Source: Hsuehochloa calcarea
Taxonomy: Eukaryota; Streptophyta; Magnoliopsida; Poales; Poaceae
Reading direction: 5' to 3'
Assembly (NCBI GenBank): GCA_036346395.1
Contig: CM070594.1
Location: 18,199,385 to 18,263,384, forward strand
Length of the DNA stretch: 64,000 nucleotides
Positions 45,556 to 57,863 of the stretch are shown piece after piece. How positions within the stretch are numbered: position 1 is the stretch's first letter; the number at the start of each line of letters is the position of its first letter. Under the pieces are notes generated by a model. The model ran no database searches and was not told where the DNA came from. It saw only the letters and a program-made list of their open reading frames with translations. The position numbers and the translations under genes were made by a program.

Positions 45556-45571
45556 CTAACTAACTAACTAA

Positions 45572-45621
<50 letters not shown>
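45556..45621. repeat. Composite microsatellite (ACTA)n(CT)n(TA)n
   Basis: Three simple repeats abut: ACTA units, about 11 CT units, then about 14 TA units. Confidence 0.95.
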
Positions 45622-45623
<2 letters not shown>

Positions 45624-46415
45624 TCTTTTTTGTCACAAAAGAGTGATACCTTAGAATATGTGTAGTCAAAGTATATAAATTTTGACCAATGATATTGTTT
45701 AAAATATTTAGTTTGTATATATGAAATTCATATGAGTAAATTTGCTATGAAATATACTTTTGTAATATTGCACTTTAATAATTATTTTTGAATATATGAT
45801 TAAAAAAAATTAGTGGGCAACGAAGTATATTGTTGACTTTGAAAAGAAAAAAAAAAACTGTTTCAGATCCGCAAAGGTGGCCCCGTTTGTAGATATGTGC
45901 GGAGCTACCTCCGACTTGCATGTATCTACAAAGTTGACACTTACCGAAGTGCCCTCTGATCTAGCTAACAGACAACTGGTTCAATAGAATGCCACTCCAG
46001 AACTAGATCAATAGTAATTTGCCATAAGTTTTCAGCTTTTCATTTGTTATCCAAAGTATATATGTACAGTTTAACGTCATTTTCTACTTTAGATAGTTAA
46101 TTCTGCCACATTGCATGCATGCCACTCTCCCTGGCCGACAGGAACAGGGCAACGGTGCAAAATGGGGAAGTCTACCAAGGAGGGTGATGACTACGTACCC
46201 CAGCCCCGATCGATGGCAGCGGTGGGCTAAGAGAGATGGGCGGCCGGCCGGTGCGTGTGGATGCATGGAGAGGACGACACGGACGGCGGCGGCGCCGTGG
46301 TGAAGGGCATGTAGTGTGCAACGGCGGCGTGCGTGCGGTCGGTAAGGAGGAAGATGGAGAAGAGGATGATGTATGGCTACAATGTAAAATGACAAGTTCA
46401 GATGTAACGTAAGCG

Positions 46416-46667
46416 TATGTACAATACTACTGCTGTCTATATAAACTCTCTATGTCATACAATGAGTTATCTTTTTACTTATCTTTATAGATAACACAAT
46501 CTTTTAATGCTTTTATGGACCTAAAGTATTTCATCTTTGGTTCTAGTTATACAGTCAGTTACAGAATTATAGACAACTCATTTTTTTCTCTATATTTTTT
46601 TATCTATATCAATTTAAATTTTACGCGACAGAAACTATAGATAGTTAATGTAAACATATTGTACATA
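46416..46667 (-). mobile_element. MITE copy A (about 252 bp)
   Basis: Ends TATGTACAATA and TATTGTACATA are inverted. The interior is A/T-rich and non-coding. The minus strand aligns along much of its length with 50067 onward (shared words TAAAATTTAAA, GTAGATGAAAAA-like and CTAGAACCAA), which identifies a repeated MITE family in opposite orientations. Confidence 0.65.
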
Positions 46668-49600
46668 ACCTAACGAGGTTGCCTTCGGAATTTACGTGCT
46701 TTAAGCTGCATGGTCAATTTATTTAGCATGAATCCCATGGAACTCTATACATATGCTTAGATAAAACTGTCATCAATAACTACACTTTTAATAAAGTTGA
46801 CAGACCTATCACCAACTTAAACGTTTAAAAAAGTTTCTACGAAACTACGAGTTCCTCACTTTTGACGAACTTGCACCAAAAGGACCCACCTGTACTGTAA
46901 GAGTCGGGACACATGCTAATTTCTACGCCACGTGTACCTGATGCTACTGTGGCGACTGCGGGGTTGGGGTGGAGCAGCCCTAGGCCCCCCTAGCTGGTAC
47001 CACGCTATCAGGCTGCTAAGGCATTTCTTGGCTCGTGTGACAGCGCCGTCTAATTAGGCGTTGCTAGGCAACCTAGACAATCTCCGATAGTACTTTTATT
47101 ATTATCTTTTAACTATGTTTCATGTGAATGAGAGTGGAAAGAGAGAGAGAGAGAGAGAGTACATATAGCTTTTTTCTAATGAAATTATTATATAAAATAA
47201 GATATAATATATTAATATACTCTAGTTGACATATAAATTTATTTTTAAAATAAAATTATAAAATTTAAATGTTAAAGAATATGTTAAAGACTATCTAATT
47301 TATTTTTAAAAATAATATAGTATATATTAAATATAAAATTATTTTTAACTATTGAAAATACCCTCGTACGATTGAGAGGCTAGCCAGTGACTACTGACCA
47401 GTAACTAGCCTTGCCATTGAGCACCAGTTACGTGCATGTGTGACAGATCGGTGATGGCGTCAAACAACGACCATTTGTCGTCGTGAGAGCGGCCAGAAAA
47501 ATGACGCTCGTGTAATTTAGGCGCAAACGGCAGGTCAGCATCGGTCGGGTGAGCCTTCACTACTACGTGTAATACTCTACAAGGCCAGAAGCTACGCTTT
47601 GTTTCTTTATCTTTTTTTTGAGCGAAGTTCGTAATTTGGTCTTAAAAATATACATATGCGTAAATGGCGGGGAGCAATGCGTGTGATTTTTTATTTATTT
47701 AAGAAATCTGTATAGATGGGTGCAAACGATCAGGACTAGAGATTTCGTTCGGAACACGTACCAATTTTCGTATACAAAGATATGAAATTGAGAGCATTAG
47801 GAAACGACCATGAAAAAGCATCTCGATCCTCGAATTCGAAGGAAGATTGACGGGATGATCAAGAATCCTAATTTCCGCTATTTGAAATGGACCCAACAAT
47901 TCTTTGTAAACAAATATTTGTAAAAAAGGATCCAATTCTACCGAGTCTACTACTTCTACGTTGAATATATATGATGTTCTTCTGGATTGTTTGTAATTTA
48001 GAAGGTTAATTAATTCTACTCCACTTTCAAAGAAAAAGGAGATATGTACAGTACCGCCGACGTTTCCTGTGTGTTTCTTTTGTTGATGTTTGCCGTTTTG
48101 CGATCAACGCATGCCCGGCCGCGCGCGATGTTATACGCGACCAAACAGTACAGGCGAGTACGTAGATAGCTAGGTCGCCCTCGACGACGTTGGCGTCCAA
48201 CGTGTCATAATTCCATAGTACAAACAACTTGCATATCAAATCACCAACGACCATTAGTTTTGTCCTTCAAAGGAACAACGTCCAAATTGATTAGCAAACG
48301 GTACAAAAAGATCGACTTCAAATCAGCTTCAAGCAGCAAAAGAACAATACCAAAGCGGTACTTAAGTGTATTTATGCATGTCTCATATATATTCATTCCA
48401 TGAAATAAAAAATGTGCACAAGTGTAAGCTTGGAATTAAATTTAATCGTGGCCATATACATGCATTTATTTATATGCAGATCACCTGATCAATTTATTGA
48501 GCAAGCGAGTTAGAAACTACACCACCAGGTAAGTGGTCCAATGATACAGAATATATAACAGCGTGGCTGCAACTAACACGCCATATTTCTCTTTTCCAAA
48601 TTGCCAACAAATTGTAGCCACTGCGACATGCTATGTGCCAGCTTTCCGTAAGTGCTGCTATAGGGCACACTCCACACACTCATCTCTTCTAGTGGCCATG
48701 ATAATATTACTATAATAAGTACGGTGTTCTACCAAAAAAAAAGAGTCATAATTTTGCAGTGTCCTAGAGCCAAAGCACGTACGTTTTTCTTATGTGTCTT
48801 ACAGCAGACTGTCACAAAATTGCAAAATGCTGTTGTCAATTTTGCCCAGGTTAAAATACTATTTTCAGTGAAGTCTTAAAACAAAGTGTTTAATATTATG
48901 TGTGAACAAAAATCTGTATCGGCACGAAGATAGTTAAATAGAAGATCAAATATAGATTTAGATTTAAATATTAAGTGGGGGCAAATGTTTGATTTAATTT
49001 AGTTTGTTAGGAATATGCATATTTGACCCGCCTAATATAACTACTTTACTTCGAGATTCGTAAACTTTTCTTAAAAAGATATCAAGAACCCCCAAACCTT
49101 AATTTATTATTTTAAGAGGGCTGCTAATTCCTTTGTTCTCTGCATGCAGACGGTGCAGTAGTGGTGTGGTCTTACATTGTAGCGGCCATCTCGATCACGT
49201 GACGCCACGCGCATGCATTATTATTTTCTGAGAGCAGAGTGGCGATCGATGAAACTTGGCAATCCTGGACGTAAACGTACTTGCATGCGCACCGACGGTA
49301 CGTATAATTCCTACGTAGCACTCTCACATTAGTCACCATCATATCGTATATCGTGAGCAAAAAGTCAATATATATACAATAGTATTAATCTTCAATTCGT
49401 ATATGCCGTAATTAAGTCGCGTAACTAGCTCTGGATAGTACGTGTACGCCGGCCCTCTCCTCAGTGCGTGTATATATATATGGGTGTGGTTCGCTGCCAC
49501 TGTTTTGATGTGCCTCACTTTCTTGGTCCGGCCGTACGTTTTGTCACAAGTGTTGTGTCCCATTTTAGAGTCACAAAATGTGTAGTTTGACACACTTTTG

Positions 49601-49777
49601 GTATAAAATTATGGTAATTCATGGTAGGCAACCAAGTAGTCCCTATATACCCATCGTTTTTTTTTTTGCACCAGTAGTTGTCATGCATGCATACGCATAT
49701 ACGTGTATGTCACTGTAACGTACCTTACCGTATATATATGCCACCTTTTCTCTTTGATCTACATACACATGTGTAAT
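46668..49777. other. Intergenic, nothing supported
   Basis: A/T-rich DNA with a GA microsatellite at about 47138-47158. A 78-codon minus-strand ORF at 47699-47935 sits in a stretch with balanced composition unlike its surroundings, but I could not assign it. Confidence 0.35.

Positions 49778-49839
<62 letters not shown>
49778..49839. repeat. Composite microsatellite (CT)n(AT)n
   Basis: About 13 CT units pass directly into about 18 AT units, the same order as at 45571-45621. Confidence 0.95.
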
Positions 49840-49840
<1 letters not shown>

Positions 49841-50066
49841 CTTGCAGTATGCATGACGTGCAAGCCCTAAGTACACATATATAGCTGGACGAAGACGACC
49901 TCGATCGGCCAGATGGAAGCACACAATCTATGGCACGAAGGATCGAAAGGGAACCGACGATCGACCCGCGTCCGGCCGGGCGGCAGGTAGTTACGGCATA
50001 GCTAGCCCGTTCGCGCATACGTACGAATACGGCCGACAAAAAGCAACAGCGAAATTAAGTATTAGT

Positions 50067-50342
50067 GTACAATGGATTTACATCATCTGTTTATATTCTC
50101 TGCTACATAAAATTTAAACTGATGTAGATGAAAAAGAATGAAAAGAGAGAAATGTACTGTCTACAATTCTGTAGCTGATTGTATCGCTAGAACCAAGAAA
50201 AGTATTAAAATATTGTGTGTTGTCTACAATCCTATAACCGATTGTATCACCGTAACTTATTGTATTAGCGATCTTTAGTGTTATTTACAGGTAATATAGA
50301 AAGCTTATAGACAAAAAAAAAACTATTTATACTATTATACGT
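50067..50342 (+). mobile_element. MITE copy B (right end uncertain)
   Basis: Begins GTACAATGGATTTACATCAT and aligns with the complement of 46416-46667. It contains an internal direct duplication (GTCTACAAT...GATTGTATC near 50160 and 50220). The right end near 50342 (TTATACGTAC) is approximate. Confidence 0.55.
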
Positions 50343-50389
50343 ACTCGTGCACTGCAGACTGACAGTACCGGTACTGTAAAGCGAAGCGT

Positions 50390-50800
50390 CGGTTACTCAC
50401 CGCGACCGCGCGAGCTAGCTGTCTGGTAACCGGGAAAATAAATCATATATAGAAAACAAACGAGAAATGCACGTCGCGAGGGACACGCGGGCCACGCGCG
50501 GGGCCCGATCGATCGCGGCTGACTGAAGCGCGCGTAGGCGTATAACACGTATGTGGCTCGCGGTGGCCTATGTGGGCTCCGGCGTCGATCGAGCGAGCGA
50601 GCACCGGGTATTGCATACGTCGACGTCGAGACGTGGAGACGGCGTAATGATGGATACAAGGCCCACCCTCCTCCTTGCTCGCGACGTCCCACCGCACGTA
50701 CGTACGACGACCGGATCGCGCGCGCGCGGAGGGATCGAGCGACACACAGCCCGACAAAAACGGGGGGCGGTATTCGTTGTCTAGCTAGGGCTAGCTCTAA
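50390..50800. other. CpG- and GC-rich stretch without a recognised gene
   Basis: Rich in CGCG, GATCG and GTAC palindromes. ORFs on both strands overlap and have no family motif. Grass promoters can look like this, but no adjacent gene was found. Confidence 0.3.
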
Positions 50801-51260
50801 ACGTGGCCTTAATTCACTAATTGTAGCTACTAGCTAGTACGCCAACTGAAAGAGAAATGCTCGCCAACCGCTGGTAGCTTAACCGATGTAGCATCTTGCT
50901 TAGTTGGTTGTCCGTATAAATGTCAAGACTCAGCATTCTCGCTAGCAATGGCGGAGCTAGCTTAGGATTGTGGAAGAGGTAGCGCGAATCGATCTCTTGT
51001 ACTAACATGCAAAGGGCTTCACCTCGCATAAAAGAAACTTTAATCATTATTTTCTAGGAATTGCTATATAATTTTTGACAGTTTTTGTTAAGTTAAAACT
51101 GTCACTTTTCTGTTCGTTAGATGTGGCATAAGATTTGTGTTGCTAATATGCTACAAGAAAAAGATCATAATAGTCGAATTTTTATTCGTTCGATATGCTT
51201 TGAAATTTACACTTTTTCCATATGATAAATTGGATCTGAATTTATTATATTTTTTCTTCA

Positions 51261-52881
51261 GAACATAACGGTTTCACCACATTGTCGTATTTTGTTGGTA
51301 TATAATTTTATTTTTTATCTTTATTTTTACTCAACCTCTCAAAGTACATGTGAAGAACATAACGGGTTCACTACATTGTTGTATTTTGTTGGTATATAAT
51401 TTTATTTTTTATCTTTGTTTTTACTCAACCTCTCAAAGTACATATGAAGAACATAACAGATTCACCATATTACCGTATTTTATTGGTACATAATTTTTTT
51501 TTCTCAACCTCTCAAAGTACATGTGAAGAACATACACTACTACACAAAGGGTCATCACAGACGGTTCGGAACCGTCATCACAGACAATTTTTGAACCGTC
51601 TGAGTTTATATGTCTGTGATGACATGAGGTCATCACAGACGGTTACCGTCTGTGATAATTTATTACCTGTGATAATTTATTACCACAGACAGTTTTGAAC
51701 AAGAATCGTCTGTGATAGCTTTTTTCACAGACGGTTCTAAACAAGAACCGTCTGTGATAGATTTTTCTATTGTAAAAAAAATAAAAACGGGTGCTAAAAC
51801 TTCGGAGGTTGTTTTGAGGCCCTAAACGACCTTTTTTGGGGTTTTCACTTCATCTAGAGCCTCGGGAGCCTGGTGAATGAATTTGATATGGATTTTTGAA
51901 TTGAACTTTTTGTTAGCTTTCCAACGAGCCAAAGAACGTCGCAATCCGAGTTCGTATGCAAAAGCTATGACGGTTTTACTGGACAGTGCGCAATCTGCCA
52001 TCTATATTTTTGCCGAAACCAAATAACTCAGCATGAACTACACATGCATAGAGAGCTTCCCACAATAGCCACAGTATCACCCATATCACAGTAGCATCAA
52101 CTCAGAGCACTAACACTAGCTCTTAGTAATTCACATCACATAGCAAAAGGGGGGAGTAGAGAGAGTGAGGTCGTGGGAGACTGGGGTGACGAGGTCGTGG
52201 GAGGCTGGCGATGACGAGCTCGAGGGAGGACGGGGCGACGAAGTGGAGGAGGCCGGGGCGACGAGGTCGTGGGAGGCCAATGATGACGAGGCTGGGGCGA
52301 GGTGGAGGAGGCCGTAGGCGACGAGCTCGGGGGAGGCCAGAGCGCAAGGTCAGGGCGAGACAGTGGCACTCGGTTAGAGGAGAGATGGCAGAGGAGGAGA
52401 TGGAGGTGTGAGGAGACTCTGTTAATATAAAACGAGTTTCGGCAGCCTGCCCATTAAGTCCAATTTTTTGTTTTCCCACCCAACAAAACAAAAGTATCAT
52501 AGACGGTTTTATCTACAAAATCGTATGTGATATGATTTTAATCACAAACAGTTCGTGAATAGAACCGTCTGTGATAATTCACAGATGGTTCTTAAGAAGA
52601 ACCTTCATGATGTCTCGATTATCACAGACGGTTCTTCTTAAGAACTATCTGTGAATTATCACAAACGATTCTATTCACGAACCGTCTGTGATAGTTACAT
52701 ATCACAGACGGTTTATTGCAACCATCTGTGATAAGTATAACACAGAGGAACCGTCTGTGATTGGTCGTCTAGTATAGCATGTTTTGTAGTAGTGATAATG
52801 GGTTATCCACATTGTCGTATTTTGTTGGTATATAATTTTATTTTTTGTCTTTATTTTTGCTCAACTTCTAAAAGTACATGT
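51261..52881. repeat. 94-bp tandem repeat, four units, last one split by CACTA
   Basis: Units start at 51261, 51355 and 51449 (94-bp spacing) and 51528 (after a 79-bp unit). They share GAACATAACGG, TTTTGTTGGTATATAATTTT and CTCAACCTCTCAAAGTACAT. The fourth unit is interrupted after GAACATA and resumes at 52795, which shows the array predates the CACTA insertion. Confidence 0.88.
51535..52794. mobile_element. Complete 1260-bp non-autonomous CACTA, TSD ATA
   Basis: Ends are CACTACTACACAAAGGGTC and ATGTTTTGTAGTAGTG, with ATA duplicated at 51532-51534 and 52795-52797. Subterminal ACAGACGGTT / AACCGTCTGTGA repeats fill about 0.24 kb at the left and 0.3 kb at the right. The interior (51770-52495) is non-coding, with a TTAGCTTTCCAACGAGCC phrase frequent in grass retroelement LTRs. 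No transposase. Confidence 0.9.
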
Positions 52882-53489
52882 GAGGTTTTGAATCATGTGA
52901 TGGAATTACAGTGACCAAGAACAAAAATTACAAAAATATTTTACTGTAATTTATGTATAATTGAGTTGTAAATGAACTTTCAGAATGTGACAGTTTTTTA
53001 CAGAGAAAATAGTCGAATTCTGTGTAGACAGACCCTTATTTTCTATTGTAATATATTTATAAAACCAAGAAAAGTATAATATTATGAAATTAATTTTCGA
53101 GATGAATCTAATCATATCATTTTTATTTATCCAAACTAAATATTTAAAAAGGCATCGATAGTTAAAGTTTTAAAAGTTTAACTGCATTTATCCCGAAACA
53201 ACATGTTTTTTTAATGGGATGGAGTATAAGGTACTATAGGTTTAGGTAGCGTACTAATTAACCAATTATCCCATGTAGCTTTAACTAGAGTTGTTCATGG
53301 GTGGCCGGACCCAAGCCGTGCTCACGACTTCATTTTCAGCCTAGAAGCTGCTGAAATGTAATAATTTTTTAAAAAAACTATTTTAATTCTTGAAATGAAT
53401 TAAATATTTATTGTTATTCAAAAAATATAATTAAAATAATATTTTTAATGGGAAAAGTCATTTTTCATACCAGGCTTGGGTCTGCCTGT

Positions 53490-53741
53490 TTGAGGCCCCT
53501 TTGTGCGTTATATAAAGGCAAGAATCAGTGGACATTGGGGCAGATCCGAGGGGGGAATAGGCATTAGTTCTTTCTCTGATTGTAAACAATATAGTCAATA
53601 CAATAACACAGGAGTAGGGTTGTTATTCTGTCTAGAGAAGGTCTGAACTTGTCTAAATCCTTGTATAATTCTTTGCATGGTTATAATTCTAGGAGACACC
53701 TGAATATTCATTCGTAAGATCGATACTAAATCATCCACAGC
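53490..53741 (+). repeat. 3' part of a gypsy (Tat-like) 5' LTR
   Basis: A TATA box (GTTATATAAAGGC near 53508) is followed about 230 bp later by the primer site. Sequence between them has the layout of R-U5. The LTR left end was not identified. Confidence 0.5.
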
Positions 53742-53758
53742 TGGCACCGTCTGTGGGG
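53742..53758 (+). promoter_or_regulatory. Primer-binding site, Tat-lineage type
   Basis: TGGCACCGTCTGTGGGG closely resembles the TGGCGCCGTCTGTGGGG-type primer sites of Tat-lineage Ty3/gypsy elements. Confidence 0.65.
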
Positions 53759-54003
53759 AGTTTTCGGTGATTCATTTTCGGTAAGTTCTCTTGATTTTGT
53801 TTTCAACTCTGATGCTTTCATGGAAGGAGAGTGAAATGAGGAGAACTGGTTCGATTTGGCTGACTACGCAACACTCGACGTGGATGCTTGCTACGAACAC
53901 GAGCAGAGCATTCTTTCATCTGATGGCAATGCTACCTCCAGGGATCTTTCACCAGACCCAGGAGACCATGCGATAGATAAGGATGATGAGGGATCTTCCT
54001 TGT
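53759..54003 (+). mobile_element. Tat-like element interior, part 1
   Basis: Short interrupted frames follow the primer site (for example 53791-53976). The sequence resumes after the nested LTR at 57069. No complete gag. Confidence 0.45.
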
Positions 54004-57000
54004 TGTAACATCCCAACTTTTTGGCTTTAAAAATCCTTTAATTAGTGCTAGTTGAAAATCTCACCATTTGCAATTTGATTGAATTTATATTAAAAGCTTA
54101 ATATGGACTTTAAGGACAAAATGATTTAATGTGCTTAATTCCAACATCAACAATTGTCAAAGCTATTTTATTTGAATTCTATAGGCTTGGATATATTTTC
54201 CAGATTTTTCTGGAATTTTTCCAAAGACATTTGCTATTTTCTAAATTTCAATTGCATTTTCTGGGTTTATTCAAAAGAAAAATCAAAAGAAAATCCCTCG
54301 GAACAGTGATGGGCCAAAGCCCACCACTATTCTGTCGCCTCAGCCCACTCCCGCGCATCGCCGCCCTCCTCCGTGCGATGGCCGCCGCGTGTCCCGATCG
54401 GACGCCAGACGCTTCACTCGCGCCGCCTCCTCCTTCACGCCGCGTGGGCCCCACGCCAGTTTCTTTCGCTCACGCACCACTCCCGCATTCGTCCGCTGAC
54501 CAGTGGCCCCGCCTCGCCACGTCATCGTCGCCTCCCTCAGGGACTCTCCCCGCGCCGACTTCCGAACTTCGCGCCGCCGCCGTTTCTCCGTGATTCGCCG
54601 CCCGGCTATTTAAGACCCGAGCCCCGCACCCAAAGCTTCGTCCATCCTCCCTCCTCCGAAACCCTAAGTTCTCGGCTCCGGAATTGGAATCTCCGTGCCG
54701 CAATTGCCGAAGCACCGCCAAAGGCCGAAGCCGCTCCGCCGCCTCCCGACCCTCAGTGTGCGTGCCACCGCCGCCACTAGGTGCGCATTAGCACCAGCTT
54801 TGTCTTGCCGCCTTCGACACTCGTCGCCTCCTCCGCCGTTGTCGGGACGTCCGACAAGGAGGGCATCATCACCACCGCCGCTTTTGTCATCGTCGACGGT
54901 GAGTCAACGCCGCCGAACCTCTATCGCCACCTCCCGGAGCTCTGCGTGACCCCGGCATCCCACTTTTCTCAGCAGCCACGCCCGCGCCCCGTCACCCTCT
55001 CGCGCTTGCATGTCACCTGCGTGGCCGCCACATCAGCGCCGCGTGGCTCAGTCCACCGCACCAGACCTGCCGTGGCTCGGTGAACCCAGTTCACCGTGAG
55101 CCCATAGACTGACAGGTGGGGACCACCTGTCAGTACGGATTTTTATTTATTTTCTTTTCCCCGAATGATGTCAGCGATTGCGCAATAATTCAATTTATTT
55201 AATAAAACAATAATTCGGATTAATCTGAAAATTGGATTTTCTTTTACATTCAACTTCCAAAGCCCATATCTTTTGCATCCGAACTCCGATTGAGTCCATT
55301 CAAATTTGTAAATTCATATAAAATCAAGATCTATTTAATGGTGAATTTTATTTGATTTTTGGAGTTGGTTTTACCTTTGTTATTTATTTGTTTTTGTTTC
55401 TTTTATCTCGTTTGCGAGTAGACGTCGATACTTCGGGAAGTTTTGCAGAAGAAGGAGCACCTCAAGACCAAGACCAATATCTAGATCTATTCCAGGCAAG
55501 TTATACCTTTGATCATATTAAACCCAGTTTTCAAAATACTGTGTTTCAATGTATTGCATTCTATTTCAAGTATTTATTTAAATGCTTTCGGGTTAGTTAT
55601 TAATCTAATTTGTTATATCCACCTTGTCTATTGTATGTCATTATCTTTTGTCACCCTAGGTTGGTTCATTATTAGTTGGTATTATCGTAGCATCAACGTG
55701 GGTTGGTTAGATACGAGTAGACTGCTTAGCCATGCCACGAGTCAACATTTCATGTGAGTCGCAATTATGAATTTGACTAAGTGATTATGGAACTGTGTGA
55801 TGAAACTGTATGTGTTGTGTGCTATTACTCGTTGATGGCATGTGTTGCACTTAATCAACAGGGTGGGAAAAGATTTGGACGGAGGCAAGTGGTGGATTCT
55901 GTGTGAATGGTGGATTCTGTGTGAATAGTAGAGCTGTGTGCTGGAATATTAAACTGTGTGCTGGAATATTAAACTATGTAAATTTGGGAAAAATTGAAAG
56001 TCTTGCCTTGGTCAATTAAGGACTCCACTTTGTGCGCCATTGAACTGAGCCTTACTGTACAACCACATGCCTAGTATGGGCTGGGCCTAACTTAGTAAGT
56101 TATGGAGTCTTGACATTGACAACTCAGGTTGTATTTAAGCCGTGTGATGGGCTGGAGGTGTGATATGTCACATCGCGGGACGGTTCGCTGCATCCCTGTC
56201 CAACGATGTGTGTCGTAACCAAACACTGTGTGTATCGGTTGGCCGGCAGGAAAGCACATCGGGAGTGTCATTGTTTGAGATGAAGTCTCTGAAAGATTTT
56301 GTTATGATTAGTGCTTGCAACACTGATTGTATCGTGTGGGTAAAGTGTACAACCTCTGCAGAGTGTTAAATCAATCTATTCGAATAGCCGCGTCCTCGGT
56401 TATGGACATGCTCGGGAATTTCACACGAGGGGTAGATTTTCATGAAACATTTGGGAAGGGTCAGCTGTGTGAGATAACTTGTACAGCTGTGTGAATAACT
56501 TGTTTAGACTGTGTGTCCTTTGTGAAACCAATTGTTAAATTAATATTCTTTAATTGTTTTCAATTATGTTTTCAATCTATTATTTATATTCAATTGCAAA
56601 TATTGCATTTCTGCAAATTAACCACAGAAGCCATCCTTTTGGAATAAGCCATCATGTATAATTGCATTCTGTGGTATGACTTGCGAGTACGGTGTGTACT
56701 CACTCTTGCTAAATAAATCAACAGAAGTGGAGAAGTCATCGCCTGCTTTTTAAGAAGAGTTCTACGAAGGTTGATCATTAGGGTCTTGATCCCAGTCAGT
56801 TGCCTGTGGTAAATTGATGGGAGCCCACTGGAGTTTACTTCGTTCCGCTGCAGTTTATTTTTTTTATTGTCAGCCTTGCATGGCTTAATAAATGTAAAAC
56901 TCGACCTTAAGGTCACAACAGTTATTTGTTATTCGAAGTACTCGTTTATTCTTATATTCATTGTATGGATGTGATATTTCATCGATGTTGACACTGTGTG

Positions 57001-57068
57001 CACTAGCGTGATCCTAGACTAGTGCAGAATACAGAAAGGGTCCAGATTTGTATATTTGGGTCCCGACA
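54004..57068 (+). mobile_element. Gypsy-type solo LTR (about 3.07 kb) nested in the Tat-like element
   Basis: Starts TGTAACATCCCAACTTTTTG and ends TATTTGGGTCCCGACA, the standard termini of large Tekay/Del-like grass LTRs. A TATA-like TATTTAAGAC lies near 54606 within a C-rich stretch. Flanks CTTGT (53999-54003) and CTTCT (57069-57073) match in four of five bases and are likely an aged duplication. ORFs in the C-rich part are chance frames. Confidence 0.65.
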
Positions 57069-57863
57069 CTTCTCCACAACATTACATCCAGATGAGAAGA
57101 CGGATTCCTCAGAGGGCAAGGGTCCATCCGACCATGATCAGGACTGCATCAAGACAAGTACAGGGCATAGAGAGGACTCCTCCAAATCTTCGAGTCCGCC
57201 TGAGACTGTCTGATCTAGTACAGCAAGTCACGAAGTCCCTCATTCCAGGACCCAACCAGCATCTGGTAATCATTACCCTTTGGTTACCTCCACGAGATGT
57301 GTGGTCGAGCCTGCTCTTTTTGCACATTCGACCATACCTTCATAGGGTTCACCTTCGATTGGAGATGATTATAACCTAGAATTCCCCTTTTTAGATGGGA
57401 TTGCTCCAGGCCACGAGGCGTTGTCATTCGACAACTACTCAAGCTAGGAGGACTCAGACACAAGTGGAAATCATATCCAAGAGGTCTTTGTCCTCCCCTT
57501 AGATTGTAATATCCCTCCGAGAGACATGATTGGGGATGCTTCCCATCGCTCACTCACTTTGGGCTCTTGTGGTGATGGCGAGGACATCTCCGGCGATGAA
57601 CAAGATCAACACTTTCATGAGCGTGGGACAAATCCTAGAAATGACCACTCTCCACTGAGGCAAACTCAAGTAAACTCAGATGTAGATGATATTGAGACCA
57701 TCCGGAGGAGGATAATTGCATCCCAGAGAACTGTACCTGGGCACATTCAATATCAGTCAGAAGAAAGCTCAAGAACTTTGATGTATAAACGACCTGATCG
57801 AAAATCCAACTCAAGAGATTGAACGAGCGCCAGGCTAGGACCTCTTCACCGAAGTGATGAATA
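57069..57863 (+). pseudogene. Tat-like element interior, part 2 (gag-region remnant)
   Basis: Short plus-strand frames rich in Asp, Ser and Arg (57022-57213; 57526-57822 with DDIETIRRRIIASQR and RTLMYKRPD) resemble the 5' leader or gag region of Tat elements but are broken by stops. The stretch ends where another gypsy LTR begins. Confidence 0.4.

Noticed and set aside
49643..50039. ORFs encoding runs of Ile-Tyr and Arg-Glu
   Set aside because: Direct translation of the CT/AT microsatellite.
54129..55083. Several Pro/Ala-rich ORFs
   Set aside because: Inside the C-rich part of a gypsy-type LTR, overlapping in several frames, no family motif.
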